The notes beneath the pieces were generated by a model, which was given only the letters and a program-made list of their open reading frames with translations, did no database searches and was not told the DNA's origin. DNA of 64,000 bases, from contig NZ_CAKKNA010000018.1 of assembly GCF_918741275.1 (NCBI RefSeq), positions 1 to 64,000 of the forward strand, written 5' to 3'. This DNA is from Bacillus sp. CECT 9360 (GTDB lineage: Bacteria > Bacillota > Bacilli > Bacillales > DSM-1321). Below are positions 26,166 to 34,634 of the stretch, in pieces; the stretch's first letter is position 1; every line of letters begins with the position of its first letter. Position numbers and translations under genes: made by a program.

Positions 26166-26691
26166 TCGATTCACCCCAATGTTTGTCAATAAACCCAGCC
26201 CGGCCCGAACCAACGCGGTAAGCGTTATAATGTGCCGACCGTTTTTTGTAGTAGTCCTGATGATATTCCTCAGCTGGATAAAACTCTTTCACCGGTAAGA
26301 TCGGTGTTACAATTGGGCGGGAAAAACGACCGCTCTCTTGCAAGTTAGCCTTCGATTGCTCGGCGATTTGTTTTTGCTCTTGGCTATGATAGAAAATCGC
26401 AGTCTGATACGAACTTCCCCGATCACCAAATTGGCCGCCTTCATCAGTAGGGTCAATTTGCTGCCAAAACAATTCAACAAGTTTTTCGTATGGATACACT
26501 TCAGGATCAAACGTTATTTGAACTGCTTCAAAATGACCGGTTGTGTCAGAGCAGACCTCTTCATAGGTTGGGTTTGCTTTTGTGCCACCGGTATATCCGG
26601 ATATGACGGATTCAATTCCGGGCTGTTCGTGGAACGGTTTTACCATGCACCAGAAACAGCCGCCGGCAAAAGTTGCTTTTTCAACTGTCAT
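26158..26691 (-). CDS. msrA: Peptide methionine-(S)-S-oxide reductase
   Basis: This 177-residue enzyme reduces the S-epimer of methionine sulfoxide. The active site is GGCFWCM, with the nucleophilic cysteine at C12 and C15 just after. YHQDYY and the C-terminal region follow the family. The ATG at 26691 is preferred because GGAGG is 9 bases upstream; an earlier ATG at 26700 overlaps that site. It forms an operon with msrB, giving repair of both sulfoxide epimers. Confidence 0.93.
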   Translation of the reverse strand: MTVEKATFAGGCFWCMVKPFHEQPGIESVISGYTGGTKANPTYEEVCSDTTGHFEAVQITFDPEVYPYEKLVELFWQQIDPTDEGGQFGDRGSSYQTAIFYHSQEQKQIAEQSKANLQESGRFSRPIVTPILPVKEFYPAEEYHQDYYKKRSAHYNAYRVGSGRAGFIDKHWGESNE

Positions 26692-26867
26692 TGCTACCAT
26701 CCTCCATTTCAGCTAAAACCCTTATCTATCTAATGAATTTTATCGTTTTTTACTAACGATGTAAAATGATTTGCAATATCCAATTTGACTATATGTTTTT
26801 TCTGACACCTGCCCACGTCCACGTGCATACTTTGTTAGGAAATGAGAAATGAATAGGAGGGAAACGG

Positions 26868-27617
26868 ATGCCAAACAAAAATAGCGATCATTATTTCCAT
26901 AAAGCGGCGAAGTATGACTTGCTCGCCAACTATTATAAATACACACGTCCCGATTTGCATGTCCACTATTACCAAAAACATTTGCAAAGCATGGAGAAAG
27001 CTATGAGTCCAAAGACACGGCAATACCAGCCTGATCAGAATGCTGCTAAGGTTCGTTTTCTACACGGATCCCCAGACGGGCCGAACGTGGATATTTTTAT
27101 AAATGAACTGCGTGCGTTCAAGGATATCCCTTACAAAACACTCAGCAACTATTTATCAGTTCCTGCAGGAAATTACCAAATTGATATTTATCCGACAGGA
27201 GAAATGATTTCTGCCTTATTAAGTTACAAATTAAAGATAAAAAGCGAAACGTTCTATACACTGGCTGCAGCGGGTGCGGCGGATAACTTAAGGCTGGCCA
27301 CCATTGAGGACAATCCTTTTGTACCGGAAAGAGAATCCAAAGTGAGGTTTGTCCACTTATCATCCGATGCTCAAGCCGTAGATATCGCTGCCAAAAATGG
27401 TGATGTCGTATTTCGGGGTTTACCTTTTAGAAGAGGCACGAGTTATCTTGGATTGACTCCAATGGTTGTCGACTTTGAGGTCCGTGCAGCAGGCACGAGC
27501 GAGACGGTTCTTGAGCTTCAAGGACAACAGTTTGACCCGGATACTGCCTATACTATTTTTCTGGTAGGATTTGCAGGCAAATCACCGGAATTAGAGGCAG
27601 TCAGAGCTACTCCATAA
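26868..27617 (+). CDS. DUF4397 domain protein
   Basis: This 249-residue protein has two tandem DUF4397-type repeats (about residues 62-150 and 155-245). Each begins with VRFLHGSPDGPNVDI or VRFVHLSSDAQAVDI and continues with YLSVPAGNYQIDIY or YLGLTPMVVDFEV. There is no signal peptide at the N-terminus, which is instead Tyr/His-rich (HYFHKAAKYDLLANYYKY). The family is often envelope-associated but its function is unknown. AATAGGAGGG precedes the ATG. The stop is followed within 15 bases by the large 20-bp repeat array. Confidence 0.85.
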   Translation: MPNKNSDHYFHKAAKYDLLANYYKYTRPDLHVHYYQKHLQSMEKAMSPKTRQYQPDQNAAKVRFLHGSPDGPNVDIFINELRAFKDIPYKTLSNYLSVPAGNYQIDIYPTGEMISALLSYKLKIKSETFYTLAAAGAADNLRLATIEDNPFVPERESKVRFVHLSSDAQAVDIAAKNGDVVFRGLPFRRGTSYLGLTPMVVDFEVRAAGTSETVLELQGQQFDPDTAYTIFLVGFAGKSPELEAVRATP

Positions 27618-27630
27618 GTCTTCTTGTATA

Positions 27631-28300
27631 TTGCACAAATTCAGATCATCGAGCACAAATTTCGATTATCGAGCACAAATCCTGATCATCGAGCACAAAT
27701 TCTGATTATCGAGCACAAATCCTGATCATCGAGCACAAATTTCGATTATCGAGCACAAATCCTGATCATCGAGCACAAATTCTGATTATCGAGCACAAAT
27801 TCCGATCATCGAGCACAAATTCCGATTATCGAGCACAAATCCGGATCATCGAGCACAAATTTCGATTATCGAGCACAAATCCGGATCATCGAGCACAAAT
27901 TCCGATCATCGAGCACAAATCCGGATCATCGAGCACAAATTCCGATTATCGAGCACAAACCCTGATCATCGAGCACAAATTCCGATTATCGAGCACAAAT
28001 TCCGATCATCGAGCACAAATCCGGATCATCGAGCACAAATTCCGATTATCGAGCACAAATCCTGATCATCGAGCACAAATTTCGATTATCGAGCACAAAT
28101 CCTGATCATCGAGCACAAATCCGGATCATCGAGCACAAATTCCGATCATCGAGCACAAATTCCGATCATCGAGCACAAATTCTAATAATCGAGCAGAAAC
28201 CCGAATTATCGAGCACAAATGTGGATATTCGAGCAGAAAATTCAAATTAGCATTCACAAATTGAGTTACTCGGTCACAAATTAGGATTAGCGAGTAAAAA
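27631..28300. repeat. Tandem array of about 33 units with an exact 20-bp period
   Basis: From 27641 every 20 bases reads NNNGATYATCGAGCACAAAT. There are 27 near-identical units (27641-28180) with no insertion or deletion, 3 diverged units (to 28240) and 3 decayed units (to 28300). A partial unit precedes the first. The Y base alternates C/T through the first 11 units, giving a 40-bp higher-order period. Variation is confined mainly to the first three bases and Y. The period is not a multiple of three and stops occur, so it is not coding. There are no spacers, so it is not CRISPR. It fills the gap between convergent genes. Confidence 0.95.
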
Positions 28301-28356
28301 TTAAGAAGGTATAGCTAAGGCCTGGCATTTTGGATACCACTCCTTGTCGCTATACC

Positions 28357-28938
28357 TTATTCTTTAGATGGAACCGTCAGCAAAAACGAAATGTCATCAT
28401 TTTTTAAATCAAATTTCTTGGCTTTAATTCTGGCATCGCTATCCAACTCCATATTCTGCAAGGATATATATATCAATTCATCATCCGGTTGAATACTAAC
28501 CCATTCAGGTGTTTTATAGCGATTATTGACAAAATTCAACACATATGACACCGGCAGGTTCATTTGCCCAAGTGATATCGATTTTTGCCGTAAAATGAGA
28601 TCGCCATTTTCTAGTGCTTCCGGTTCAAACGATAATTTAAGCTCCATATCTTCCCCAAATACAGGAAGCGTTCCGAACAGCTCGACATCATCCTTTAGAT
28701 ATACTTCATAATGAATCGGCCCGGTCATACCTTCTTTAGCCAAATATCGGTTTATCAGCCTGTTCAGATCACTTTTATTCGTATTCACTTGAAATTCAAT
28801 GTCATCTTCTCTTGAAATCCCCGGTTTAATTTCCCGATCATCTGCAGGTAAGACAGCCAGGATGAAAATTGTTAAGAAAGCCAAAAGATTTAAAACAAGC
28901 AAGCCAAAAAATAAATACTTCCACTTTCGTGTTTTCAT
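28357..28938 (-). CDS. ypmS: YpmS family membrane-anchored protein
   Basis: This 193-residue protein has a short basic N-terminus, one hydrophobic anchor (about 9-30) and an extracytoplasmic domain of about 160 residues. It contains INRYLAKEG and YVLNFVNNRY segments conserved in YpmS. Function unknown; B. subtilis has the same ypmS-ypmR-ypmQ order. It starts 2 bases after the ypmR stop, so the two are cotranscribed and may act together at the envelope. Confidence 0.85.
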   Translation of the reverse strand: MKTRKWKYLFFGLLVLNLLAFLTIFILAVLPADDREIKPGISREDDIEFQVNTNKSDLNRLINRYLAKEGMTGPIHYEVYLKDDVELFGTLPVFGEDMELKLSFEPEALENGDLILRQKSISLGQMNLPVSYVLNFVNNRYKTPEWVSIQPDDELIYISLQNMELDSDARIKAKKFDLKNDDISFLLTVPSKE

Positions 28939-28940
28939 TG

Positions 28941-29777
28941 TTATTCCCCAATCCCTTTCGCACTAGCCTCCAGTGTATCCTCACCGAATTTGTTAACTTC
29001 CATATTTTTATAAATCCGTGCAGCAATCAATTCATATCCGCGGTCATTAGGATGAAAATAATCTTCTGAAAAAAGCAAATCCTCTTTTGACTTACTAAAA
29101 ATATCTCCTATCTCTATAAAATAGGCGTCATCGTAGTCTGTGATGATTTCTTTACCGCTTTCATTCCAATCATTCATGATAAAATCCAATTCCTTAAATG
29201 AAGTCAGCCACTTGGAAAATGGATTATATAAGCCGACAAGATATATTTGCGCATTGCCATTATATGAACGGACTTTGTTAATTATCTTTGTTAATCTTTC
29301 TTCATACCCTATTTTTGCTTGTTCAAACTGAGCTATCGTTAGATTCGAGAAGTTTTCACGCACAACCTTCATAATATCATTGCCGCCAATAGTAATGACC
29401 ACTGAATCCGCTTTTTCGATGTCCTCCCGGAGCAGGTTGCTGTCAAGCCTTTTCAACAGTTGGTCTGACCTGTTGCCCCGCTTGCCGTGATTGATCAAAT
29501 GGGCAGCAGTTATCTGTGGTTCCTTCTCTAACCGGTTCCTTAAATACGGCAAATATCCGCCAGCTTTCGTGCTATCTCCTACCCCTTGAGTAAGTGAATC
29601 TCCAATCGAAACAATCTCGATCGGATCAGGAAAGAACGCTAACGGAACTGCCTCTTTCTTAACGAGACTTGTGCTTTTATATTGGCCCGCCATACTTTCC
29701 AGATAAGTTGGCCTCATGTGGGAACAAGCTGATAGTAATATAGCACACAAGAAAAGATAGGTGATTTTTGTCTTCAT
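28941..29777 (-). CDS. ypmR: SGNH/GDSL hydrolase lipoprotein (YpmR)
   Basis: This 278-residue exported lipoprotein has the lipobox LLSAC near residue 18. The SGNH serine is in VSIGDSLTQGVGDS, the third block is TIGGNDIM, and the catalytic Asp/His pair is in DYFHPNDRGYELIA. The ATG at 29777 follows GGAAGGTGAGAGCA; the GTG at 29786 is less likely. It is an acyl-ester hydrolase of unknown substrate on the outer face of the membrane, coupled to ypmS. Confidence 0.88.
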   Translation of the reverse strand: MKTKITYLFLCAILLSACSHMRPTYLESMAGQYKSTSLVKKEAVPLAFFPDPIEIVSIGDSLTQGVGDSTKAGGYLPYLRNRLEKEPQITAAHLINHGKRGNRSDQLLKRLDSNLLREDIEKADSVVITIGGNDIMKVVRENFSNLTIAQFEQAKIGYEERLTKIINKVRSYNGNAQIYLVGLYNPFSKWLTSFKELDFIMNDWNESGKEIITDYDDAYFIEIGDIFSKSKEDLLFSEDYFHPNDRGYELIAARIYKNMEVNKFGEDTLEASAKGIGE

Positions 29778-29894
29778 TGCTCTCACCTTCCTTCATAATT
29801 ATCTATATTATATCACCAATCTCATTTTACTATCTGTCATACCGCAATGACATCTATCTTATTTTATTGTATTAGCCTAGACATGATTCTGTGC

Positions 29895-29948
29895 GGGTCA
29901 AAAGAAAAGCGGAAGCGCCTTGCAAGTAAAGAACATCGACTTGGCAAA
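29895..29948 (+). repeat. Dispersed intergenic repeat, family B, copy
   Basis: AAAGAAAAGCGGAAGCGCCT, then TGCAAGTAAAGAACATCGACTTGGC. It shares the core with 54148-54245. It lies between ypmR and the ypmQ terminator. Confidence 0.5.
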
Positions 29949-29952
29949 CATA

Positions 29953-29980
29953 AAAAACAGGCCGGATGCGACCTGTTTTA
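29953..29980 (-). terminator. Terminator overlapping the ypmQ stop
   Basis: On the minus strand AAACAGG / CCTGTTT with a GC-rich loop is followed by TTTATG. The hairpin begins at the stop codon. Confidence 0.6.
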
Positions 29981-30565
29981 CTGATTTTGCAATATTTTAA
30001 TGTGTTTAATGATTTCCTCAAAAGGGTCCTTGTTGAGACCGGTATAATACCGGATGATCTTCCCTTCCTTATCGATTAAATAAAAATCGGTTCCATGGAT
30101 CACCTGGTCTTCGGCTTCAGGCTTTTGGACAATCGTCTTAAAATTGTCCATTGCGAACTCTTCAATTTCGTTTTGGGTGTATCCCGTCAGAAAATGCCAA
30201 TTTGAAAAATCCGCATTGAAGCTTGCCCCAAATTCCTTTAAAACCTGTGGTGAGTCCACTTCGGGATCAACGGAAAAAGAAACAAATTCAACATCTTTAA
30301 TCCCCTCATCGTTTAATTGTTGTTGAAGCTGTGCCATATTGGATGTCATGGGAAGACAAACATCCTCACAGCTTGTAAAAATAAAATCAGCAACCCAAAC
30401 GCGCCCGTCCAGATCACTCTTCGAAAAGGGTTTCTCTTCTTGATCCGTAAATGTAAAGCTTTCCACATCCCAGTTTTTAGCGTCAGGTACTCCGTTTGAA
30501 CCGCAGCCGGAAAGAACCAGACCTGCCACCAGAACAACTGCTAATAACAATTGAAGCTTCTTCAT
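29978..30565 (-). CDS. ypmQ: SCO1/SenC family copper chaperone lipoprotein (YpmQ)
   Basis: This 195-residue thioredoxin-fold lipoprotein has lipobox VLSGC (C21), the copper/thiol motif C66-x3-C70 in SCEDVCLP, and the conserved histidine in VIHGTDFYLID. SCO proteins help build the CuA centre of cytochrome c oxidase and act outside the membrane. The gene is complete and follows ypmR in the same orientation with a gap of about 190 bases holding a repeat and terminator. Confidence 0.9.
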   Translation of the reverse strand: MKKLQLLLAVVLVAGLVLSGCGSNGVPDAKNWDVESFTFTDQEEKPFSKSDLDGRVWVADFIFTSCEDVCLPMTSNMAQLQQQLNDEGIKDVEFVSFSVDPEVDSPQVLKEFGASFNADFSNWHFLTGYTQNEIEEFAMDNFKTIVQKPEAEDQVIHGTDFYLIDKEGKIIRYYTGLNKDPFEEIIKHIKILQNQ

Positions 30566-30658
30566 TCCTTAACCATCCTTTATGTAATCGGTTCGTCATC
30601 TATTCATTCTAGCAGACGAACTAATGGTATGGAAGAATAATATTGTTATGGTTCAGGT

Positions 30659-31645
30659 TTATAAAAACGATTGTTTATGGTTAGCCTTAGAAATAAATGT
30701 TTCCACAAAGGAATTAATATATCGGGCATAGTTAAAGTCAACCGCAACTTTATGGCTGGGATAGTCTGCTTTGATCCTTCTTTCACGAAAGTCACCGATT
30801 GTTTGGCCAAAGCTTTCGCCTTTATTCGTAATGATTTTTACAGGAACCTCCTTGAACCTTACATCACCCGGTTTTTCTAACGCCCATATCACCAAAAGAT
30901 CATGAAGCGGAGTCCCTGCAATCGTAGGCATCATTTCTTTGTAGGCCTGATAGTAATACGTATAGATTTGCATCGTGATTTCAGCCATCTGGTGATCGAC
31001 TTGTTTTATAACGGAATGGACGTATTCGATAATAGGAGGAGTAACAATGGCTTGGTGTGTCACGTTTAAAGGAAAGACATTTATTTTGACCGGAGAATTT
31101 GTAAAAACAATGTTGGCCGCGTAAGGATCTCCGTATATGTTCGCTTCTGCGACAGGAGTTACGTTGCCGGGATAGTGGAAAGCGCCTCCCATAATATAAA
31201 TCTTATTGATTTTTTTCATCACGTTTGAGAAAAAAATAAACGCGGTAGCAAGAGATGTCAGTCTCCCCACCGAAACAATCGTTAATTCGTCCCCGTATTT
31301 GTTAATGAGTGGAACGATTTCATGGAAATTCTCGAAATTTGATCCCATTTCTTCCGGGATTTCAAACGGTCCGAGTCCTCCCTCACCATGTATCGTCGGA
31401 TAATACTCAGGCTCACTTCCCGTTAGCGATTTCGAAGCACCACCGACAATCGGGATGTCTGTAATATCAAACAGCTGCTGAAGGAATCTTGCGTTTGCAA
31501 CCGCTTTCTCTTTTGATACATTCCCGTAATCCGCGACAATCCCGACAACATCAATCTGTTTGGAATAATAAGAATAAATTAAAGCGAAAATATCGTCTAT
31601 TCCAAAATCACCGAAAAATAAAACTTTTTCTCCCAATACAGTCAC
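30659..31645 (-). CDS. Nucleoside hydrolase family protein with altered metal motif
   Basis: This 328-residue protein has the nucleoside hydrolase fold. Its N-terminal motif reads FGDFGIDD where the family has DTDPGIDD, so the first calcium-ligand aspartate is replaced by a phenylalanine while the later Asp pair remains. Other segments fit the family: VGGASKSL, YIMGGAFHYPGNVTP and AEANIYGDPYAAN. A ribosidase of altered metal binding or substrate is possible. The start follows AAGGCGGTGACTGT in weak context. It stands alone between ypmQ and a divergent lipoprotein gene. Confidence 0.78.
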   Translation of the reverse strand: MTVLGEKVLFFGDFGIDDIFALIYSYYSKQIDVVGIVADYGNVSKEKAVANARFLQQLFDITDIPIVGGASKSLTGSEPEYYPTIHGEGGLGPFEIPEEMGSNFENFHEIVPLINKYGDELTIVSVGRLTSLATAFIFFSNVMKKINKIYIMGGAFHYPGNVTPVAEANIYGDPYAANIVFTNSPVKINVFPLNVTHQAIVTPPIIEYVHSVIKQVDHQMAEITMQIYTYYYQAYKEMMPTIAGTPLHDLLVIWALEKPGDVRFKEVPVKIITNKGESFGQTIGDFRERRIKADYPSHKVAVDFNYARYINSFVETFISKANHKQSFL

Positions 31646-31812
31646 CGCCTTGAATCGATATACTCTTTATATATACATTTTATCCCAATTAGTGTTTAGG
31701 AAAATGCTGCTTAGGAATTGTGGCTAAATTCGCAACGAATAGGAATAATCGTATTTCCCATATGATTATATGATAAGATGTACCCGATTAAATATAAAAG
31801 CAGGTGATCGTT

Positions 31813-32322
31813 TTGAAAAAGAAATATACTATTTTCACTTCAGTGTTTTTTTCAGTTTTTCTAATCGTAGCTGGGTGCGGAAACGAACCTACCGAACATT
31901 CGGAAAGTAAGGAGAATGCTCATTCTGTAGATCAGCAACATAAGGGTGATATTCATGAAGAAACAAAGTCAGCCGACGATATGCCTCAATTTTTAGATGG
32001 AAAACCTGAAGATTTGACCGCGATCTATGCAGAAGCCGCTAAATACCAAGACCTTCTGGAGCATATTCCATGCTACTGCGGCTGCAGTGAATCAGCCGGC
32101 CACCGTGATAATTATGATTGCTTCATTCATGAAAACAAAAAAAACGGCGCCATCGTCTGGGATGACCATGGCACTAGATGTGACGTTTGTGTTGTAACGG
32201 CAGCGGAGTCTATTAATCAATTTAATGAGGGCAAAAGCATGAAGGAAATTCGGCAGTATATTGATGATAAGTATAAAAAAGGATTCCCCGAGCCAACACC
32301 GACTCCGGTGCCTGAAGCCTAA
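31813..32322 (+). CDS. PCYCGC-motif lipoprotein
   Basis: This product of about 169 residues is exported. After a hydrophobic leader the lipobox LIVAGC marks the lipidated cysteine. The PCYCGC motif lies near residue 83, with further cysteines in YDCF and CDVC, typical of the PCYCGC family of Bacillus lipoproteins; metal or thiol chemistry is likely but unproven. The TTG at 31813 follows AGGTGATCG and is preferred to the GTG at 31804. A strong terminator follows the stop. Confidence 0.85.
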   Translation: MKKKYTIFTSVFFSVFLIVAGCGNEPTEHSESKENAHSVDQQHKGDIHEETKSADDMPQFLDGKPEDLTAIYAEAAKYQDLLEHIPCYCGCSESAGHRDNYDCFIHENKKNGAIVWDDHGTRCDVCVVTAAESINQFNEGKSMKEIRQYIDDKYKKGFPEPTPTPVPEA

Positions 32323-32340
32323 TGAGCCCCAATGATTTTA

Positions 32341-32380
32341 AAAGGGACCTCCGATCCGGAACTGGATCGGGGTCCCCTTT
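32341..32380. terminator. Bidirectional terminator, PCYCGC gene / degV
   Basis: AAAGGGACC-CCGATCC / GGATCGG-GTCCC-TTT forms a long near-perfect stem between convergent genes. Confidence 0.85.
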
Positions 32381-32400
32381 GCATTTATGTTCTTATCAAC

Positions 32401-33252
32401 TTACTCAGGGTCCCAGTAATACATAAGGGCCATTGCTCCCTCACCTGCATGCGTGCTAATAACAGGTGTCGTTACCTCAATGGTGATGTTTTCAAATCCT
32501 GATACTTCTTGAACAGCTTTTCTTACTTTTTCGGATAGTTCCAGGCCATTGGCATGGGCAATTGAAACACCCTTTAAAACTTTGCCTTTTGTATCATCTA
32601 CAAACCGATTAAGCAGATTTTTGATGATCTGCGACTGGCTGCGTGCCTTTGAAACGGGATGTAAAACACCGTCCTCAAGAATAGCGATAGGCTTAATGTT
32701 TAATAAAGAACCGAAGAAGGCAGAAACCTTTCCGATTCTTCCTCCCTTTGCCAGATTTTCAAGGGTGTCAATGACAATGATCAGGCTTGTCTGATTTCTT
32801 ATTTTAGTCAATCGTTCTGTTATTTCAACGGCAGTCTTGCCTTCCTGTGCCATTTTGGCAGCTTCAATTACTTGAAAGGACAGTGCTTTTGAAATGAATT
32901 GAGAATCGATAACCGTCACCTTTGTTTCTGTCATTCCGGCTGCGCTTTCAGCGGAACGGAACGTACCGCTCATGCCTCCGGTCATATGAATGGAAATGAC
33001 TTCACTTCCGTCAGCTCCAAGCTTGTTGTACACATCAATAAAAGCACCCGTGGACGGCTGTGAGCTTTTCGGCAGTTCTCTCGCATTTCTCATTTTCTCC
33101 AGGAAATCGTTCTGTTCAATTTCAATTTTATCTAAATAAACCTCGCCATCAATCGAAATAGATAGCGGTATCATTTCAATCTCGTATTTCTTAAGTTCTT
33201 CCACAGTCATATCCACCGTGGAATCCGTTACAATTTTCACTTTACCCATCAA
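32401..33252 (-). CDS. DegV family fatty-acid-binding protein
   Basis: This 283-residue DegV/FakB-type protein binds a fatty acid for the kinase FakA. It has the N-terminal KIVTDSTVDMT, the middle SSQPSTGAF and SIHMTGGMSGTF, and the C-terminal HAGEGAMALMYY. It is complete. A second DegV paralogue lies at 49192-50064, so this genome has at least two FakB-like proteins that may prefer different acyl chains. It has a single-gene layout. Confidence 0.9.
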   Translation of the reverse strand: MMGKVKIVTDSTVDMTVEELKKYEIEMIPLSISIDGEVYLDKIEIEQNDFLEKMRNARELPKSSQPSTGAFIDVYNKLGADGSEVISIHMTGGMSGTFRSAESAAGMTETKVTVIDSQFISKALSFQVIEAAKMAQEGKTAVEITERLTKIRNQTSLIIVIDTLENLAKGGRIGKVSAFFGSLLNIKPIAILEDGVLHPVSKARSQSQIIKNLLNRFVDDTKGKVLKGVSIAHANGLELSEKVRKAVQEVSGFENITIEVTTPVISTHAGEGAMALMYYWDPE

Positions 33253-33419
33253 TTCACTTCCCTACATTTACAATTCTCTTTGTATTATACCTATTCACAC
33301 CTACCATTCAAACTATTTATACGCAAAATGAAGGAATTTTCACTAAATCTCCAAAATTGTAAAGAAAACACGCCATTTAGCGATTCTTTTAAGGCAGGGA
33401 TGATTAGACATCATTGCAC

Positions 33420-34166
33420 TTATTCTTCTGTTTCATATTCCGATTCAAGCAATGCTTCCTTTTTTTGCTTTCTTTTAAAGACGATCTTAGAAAGTGAAAT
33501 GCTGATTTCATACAAAAGCAGCAAAGGAACCGTCACTAAGAAATCTGACATGAAGTCCGGGGGAGTGATCGTGATCGCAATCAATACGAGTACAAAATAC
33601 GCGTATTTTCTAAGCTTTTGCAGAACGTATGGATTAATGACGCCAATGGAAGTAAGGAACATCGTTACCGCTGGCAGCTCGAATAAAATCGCAAAAGGCA
33701 AAGTCATAGTCAAAATGAAACGAAAATATTTATCGGCGGTAAAATTCGTCACAAACAGATCGCCGCTTAAATCAAGCAGGAAGTCTAATACGGTCGGGAA
33801 GATGACAAAATATCCGAACGCAAGCCCCCCGATAAACAGAATGAATAAGGCCGGAATATACGATAAAGTGATTTTTACTTCATTTGGCATCAACGCAGGT
33901 TTAACAAATAGCCAAAGCTGGAAAGCGAATACGGGAATCGTAATTGTGATTGCAATAACGGATGAGATCATGAAATACACCCAGATAATGTCACTTGGTC
34001 CTAAGACGGACAATTTCATTTCCAGATCCTCAACCAGCCATTTATAGATATCTTCGACGAATATGAATCCCAGTATAAAAAAGACCAAAAAGGAAACCGC
34101 GACGATGATCAGCCGTTTTCTTAATTCACCTAAATGGTCGACGAGGTTTAATTCTTTGTCTGCCAA
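33420..34166 (-). CDS. tatC: Twin-arginine translocase subunit TatC
   Basis: This 248-residue integral membrane protein with six predicted helices begins with LVDHLGELRKRL, the signal-recognition region of TatC. It also has FAFQLWLFVKPAL and the conserved FELPAVTMFL. It recognises twin-arginine signal peptides and pairs with TatA for export of folded proteins. It follows tatA on the same strand with a hairpin and T-run between them. The substrate is not encoded in this window. Confidence 0.93.
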   Translation of the reverse strand: MADKELNLVDHLGELRKRLIIVAVSFLVFFILGFIFVEDIYKWLVEDLEMKLSVLGPSDIIWVYFMISSVIAITITIPVFAFQLWLFVKPALMPNEVKITLSYIPALFILFIGGLAFGYFVIFPTVLDFLLDLSGDLFVTNFTADKYFRFILTMTLPFAILFELPAVTMFLTSIGVINPYVLQKLRKYAYFVLVLIAITITPPDFMSDFLVTVPLLLLYEISISLSKIVFKRKQKKEALLESEYETEE

Positions 34167-34232
34167 AATTGATCCATCCTTCTTTTATGGTAAGGAACTC
34201 TTGGAACGCAAGAATCTGCATTGTTCCCGAAT

Positions 34233-34263
34233 AAAAAGGTGTAAGACAGCTTCATCTCACACC
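34233..34263 (-). terminator. Hairpin with T-run between tatA and tatC
   Basis: On the minus strand GGTGTGAGA / TCTTACACC (one G-U pair) is followed by TTTTTATT. It should reduce read-through from tatA to tatC. Confidence 0.65.
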
Positions 34264-34273
34264 AATTGCCCTT

Positions 34274-34465
34274 CTATGATTTTGACGCATTCTTCTTCTC
34301 ATCTTCATCCATTGTGTCGCTCGTCAGTTCGCGAGTCGATTTCTTGAATTCGCGCAGAGTCTGTCCAAAGGCTTTCCCGATTTCCGGCAGCTTCTTAGGA
34401 CCAAAGATGATCAAAGCGAGTACAAGAATTAAGATTAAGCCCGGAACACCAATATTTGAAAACAT
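34274..34465 (-). CDS. tatA: Twin-arginine translocase subunit TatA
   Basis: This 63-residue protein has the classic TatA layout. A short N-terminus leads into a transmembrane helix ([12 protein letters not shown]), the hinge [14 protein letters not shown] and an amphipathic helix, then a charged tail (DEDEKK). It oligomerises to form the Tat export pathway. It is a single-gene neighbour of tatC with AAAGGGGATG before the ATG. Confidence 0.95.
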   Translation of the reverse strand: MFSNIGVPGLILILVLALIIFGPKKLPEIGKAFGQTLREFKKSTRELTSDTMDEDEKKNASKS

Positions 34466-34634
34466 GGAAACATCCCCTTTAGGTATTTAATACAATCTAC
34501 TGTTAGTATAGTATTTATTATTACTATTTGAAAGCATATGGCAAATTCTTCATAGTTCGTTCACAATTTAATCATGTTGATGTGTCGTGGAAATACTCTA
34601 CTATTCTACCTGAAGGTTGAAGGATATTCCAGCT

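Noticed and set aside
27631-28300. CRISPR array
   Set aside because: Repeats are contiguous 20-mers with no spacers between them, and no cas genes are present in the window.
27631-28300. Coding repeat (repetitive surface protein)
   Set aside because: The 20-bp period shifts frame each unit and stops occur.
33280-34047. 255-codon plus-strand frame
   Set aside because: Antisense shadow of tatC; Ser/Lys/Thr-rich translation with no domain.
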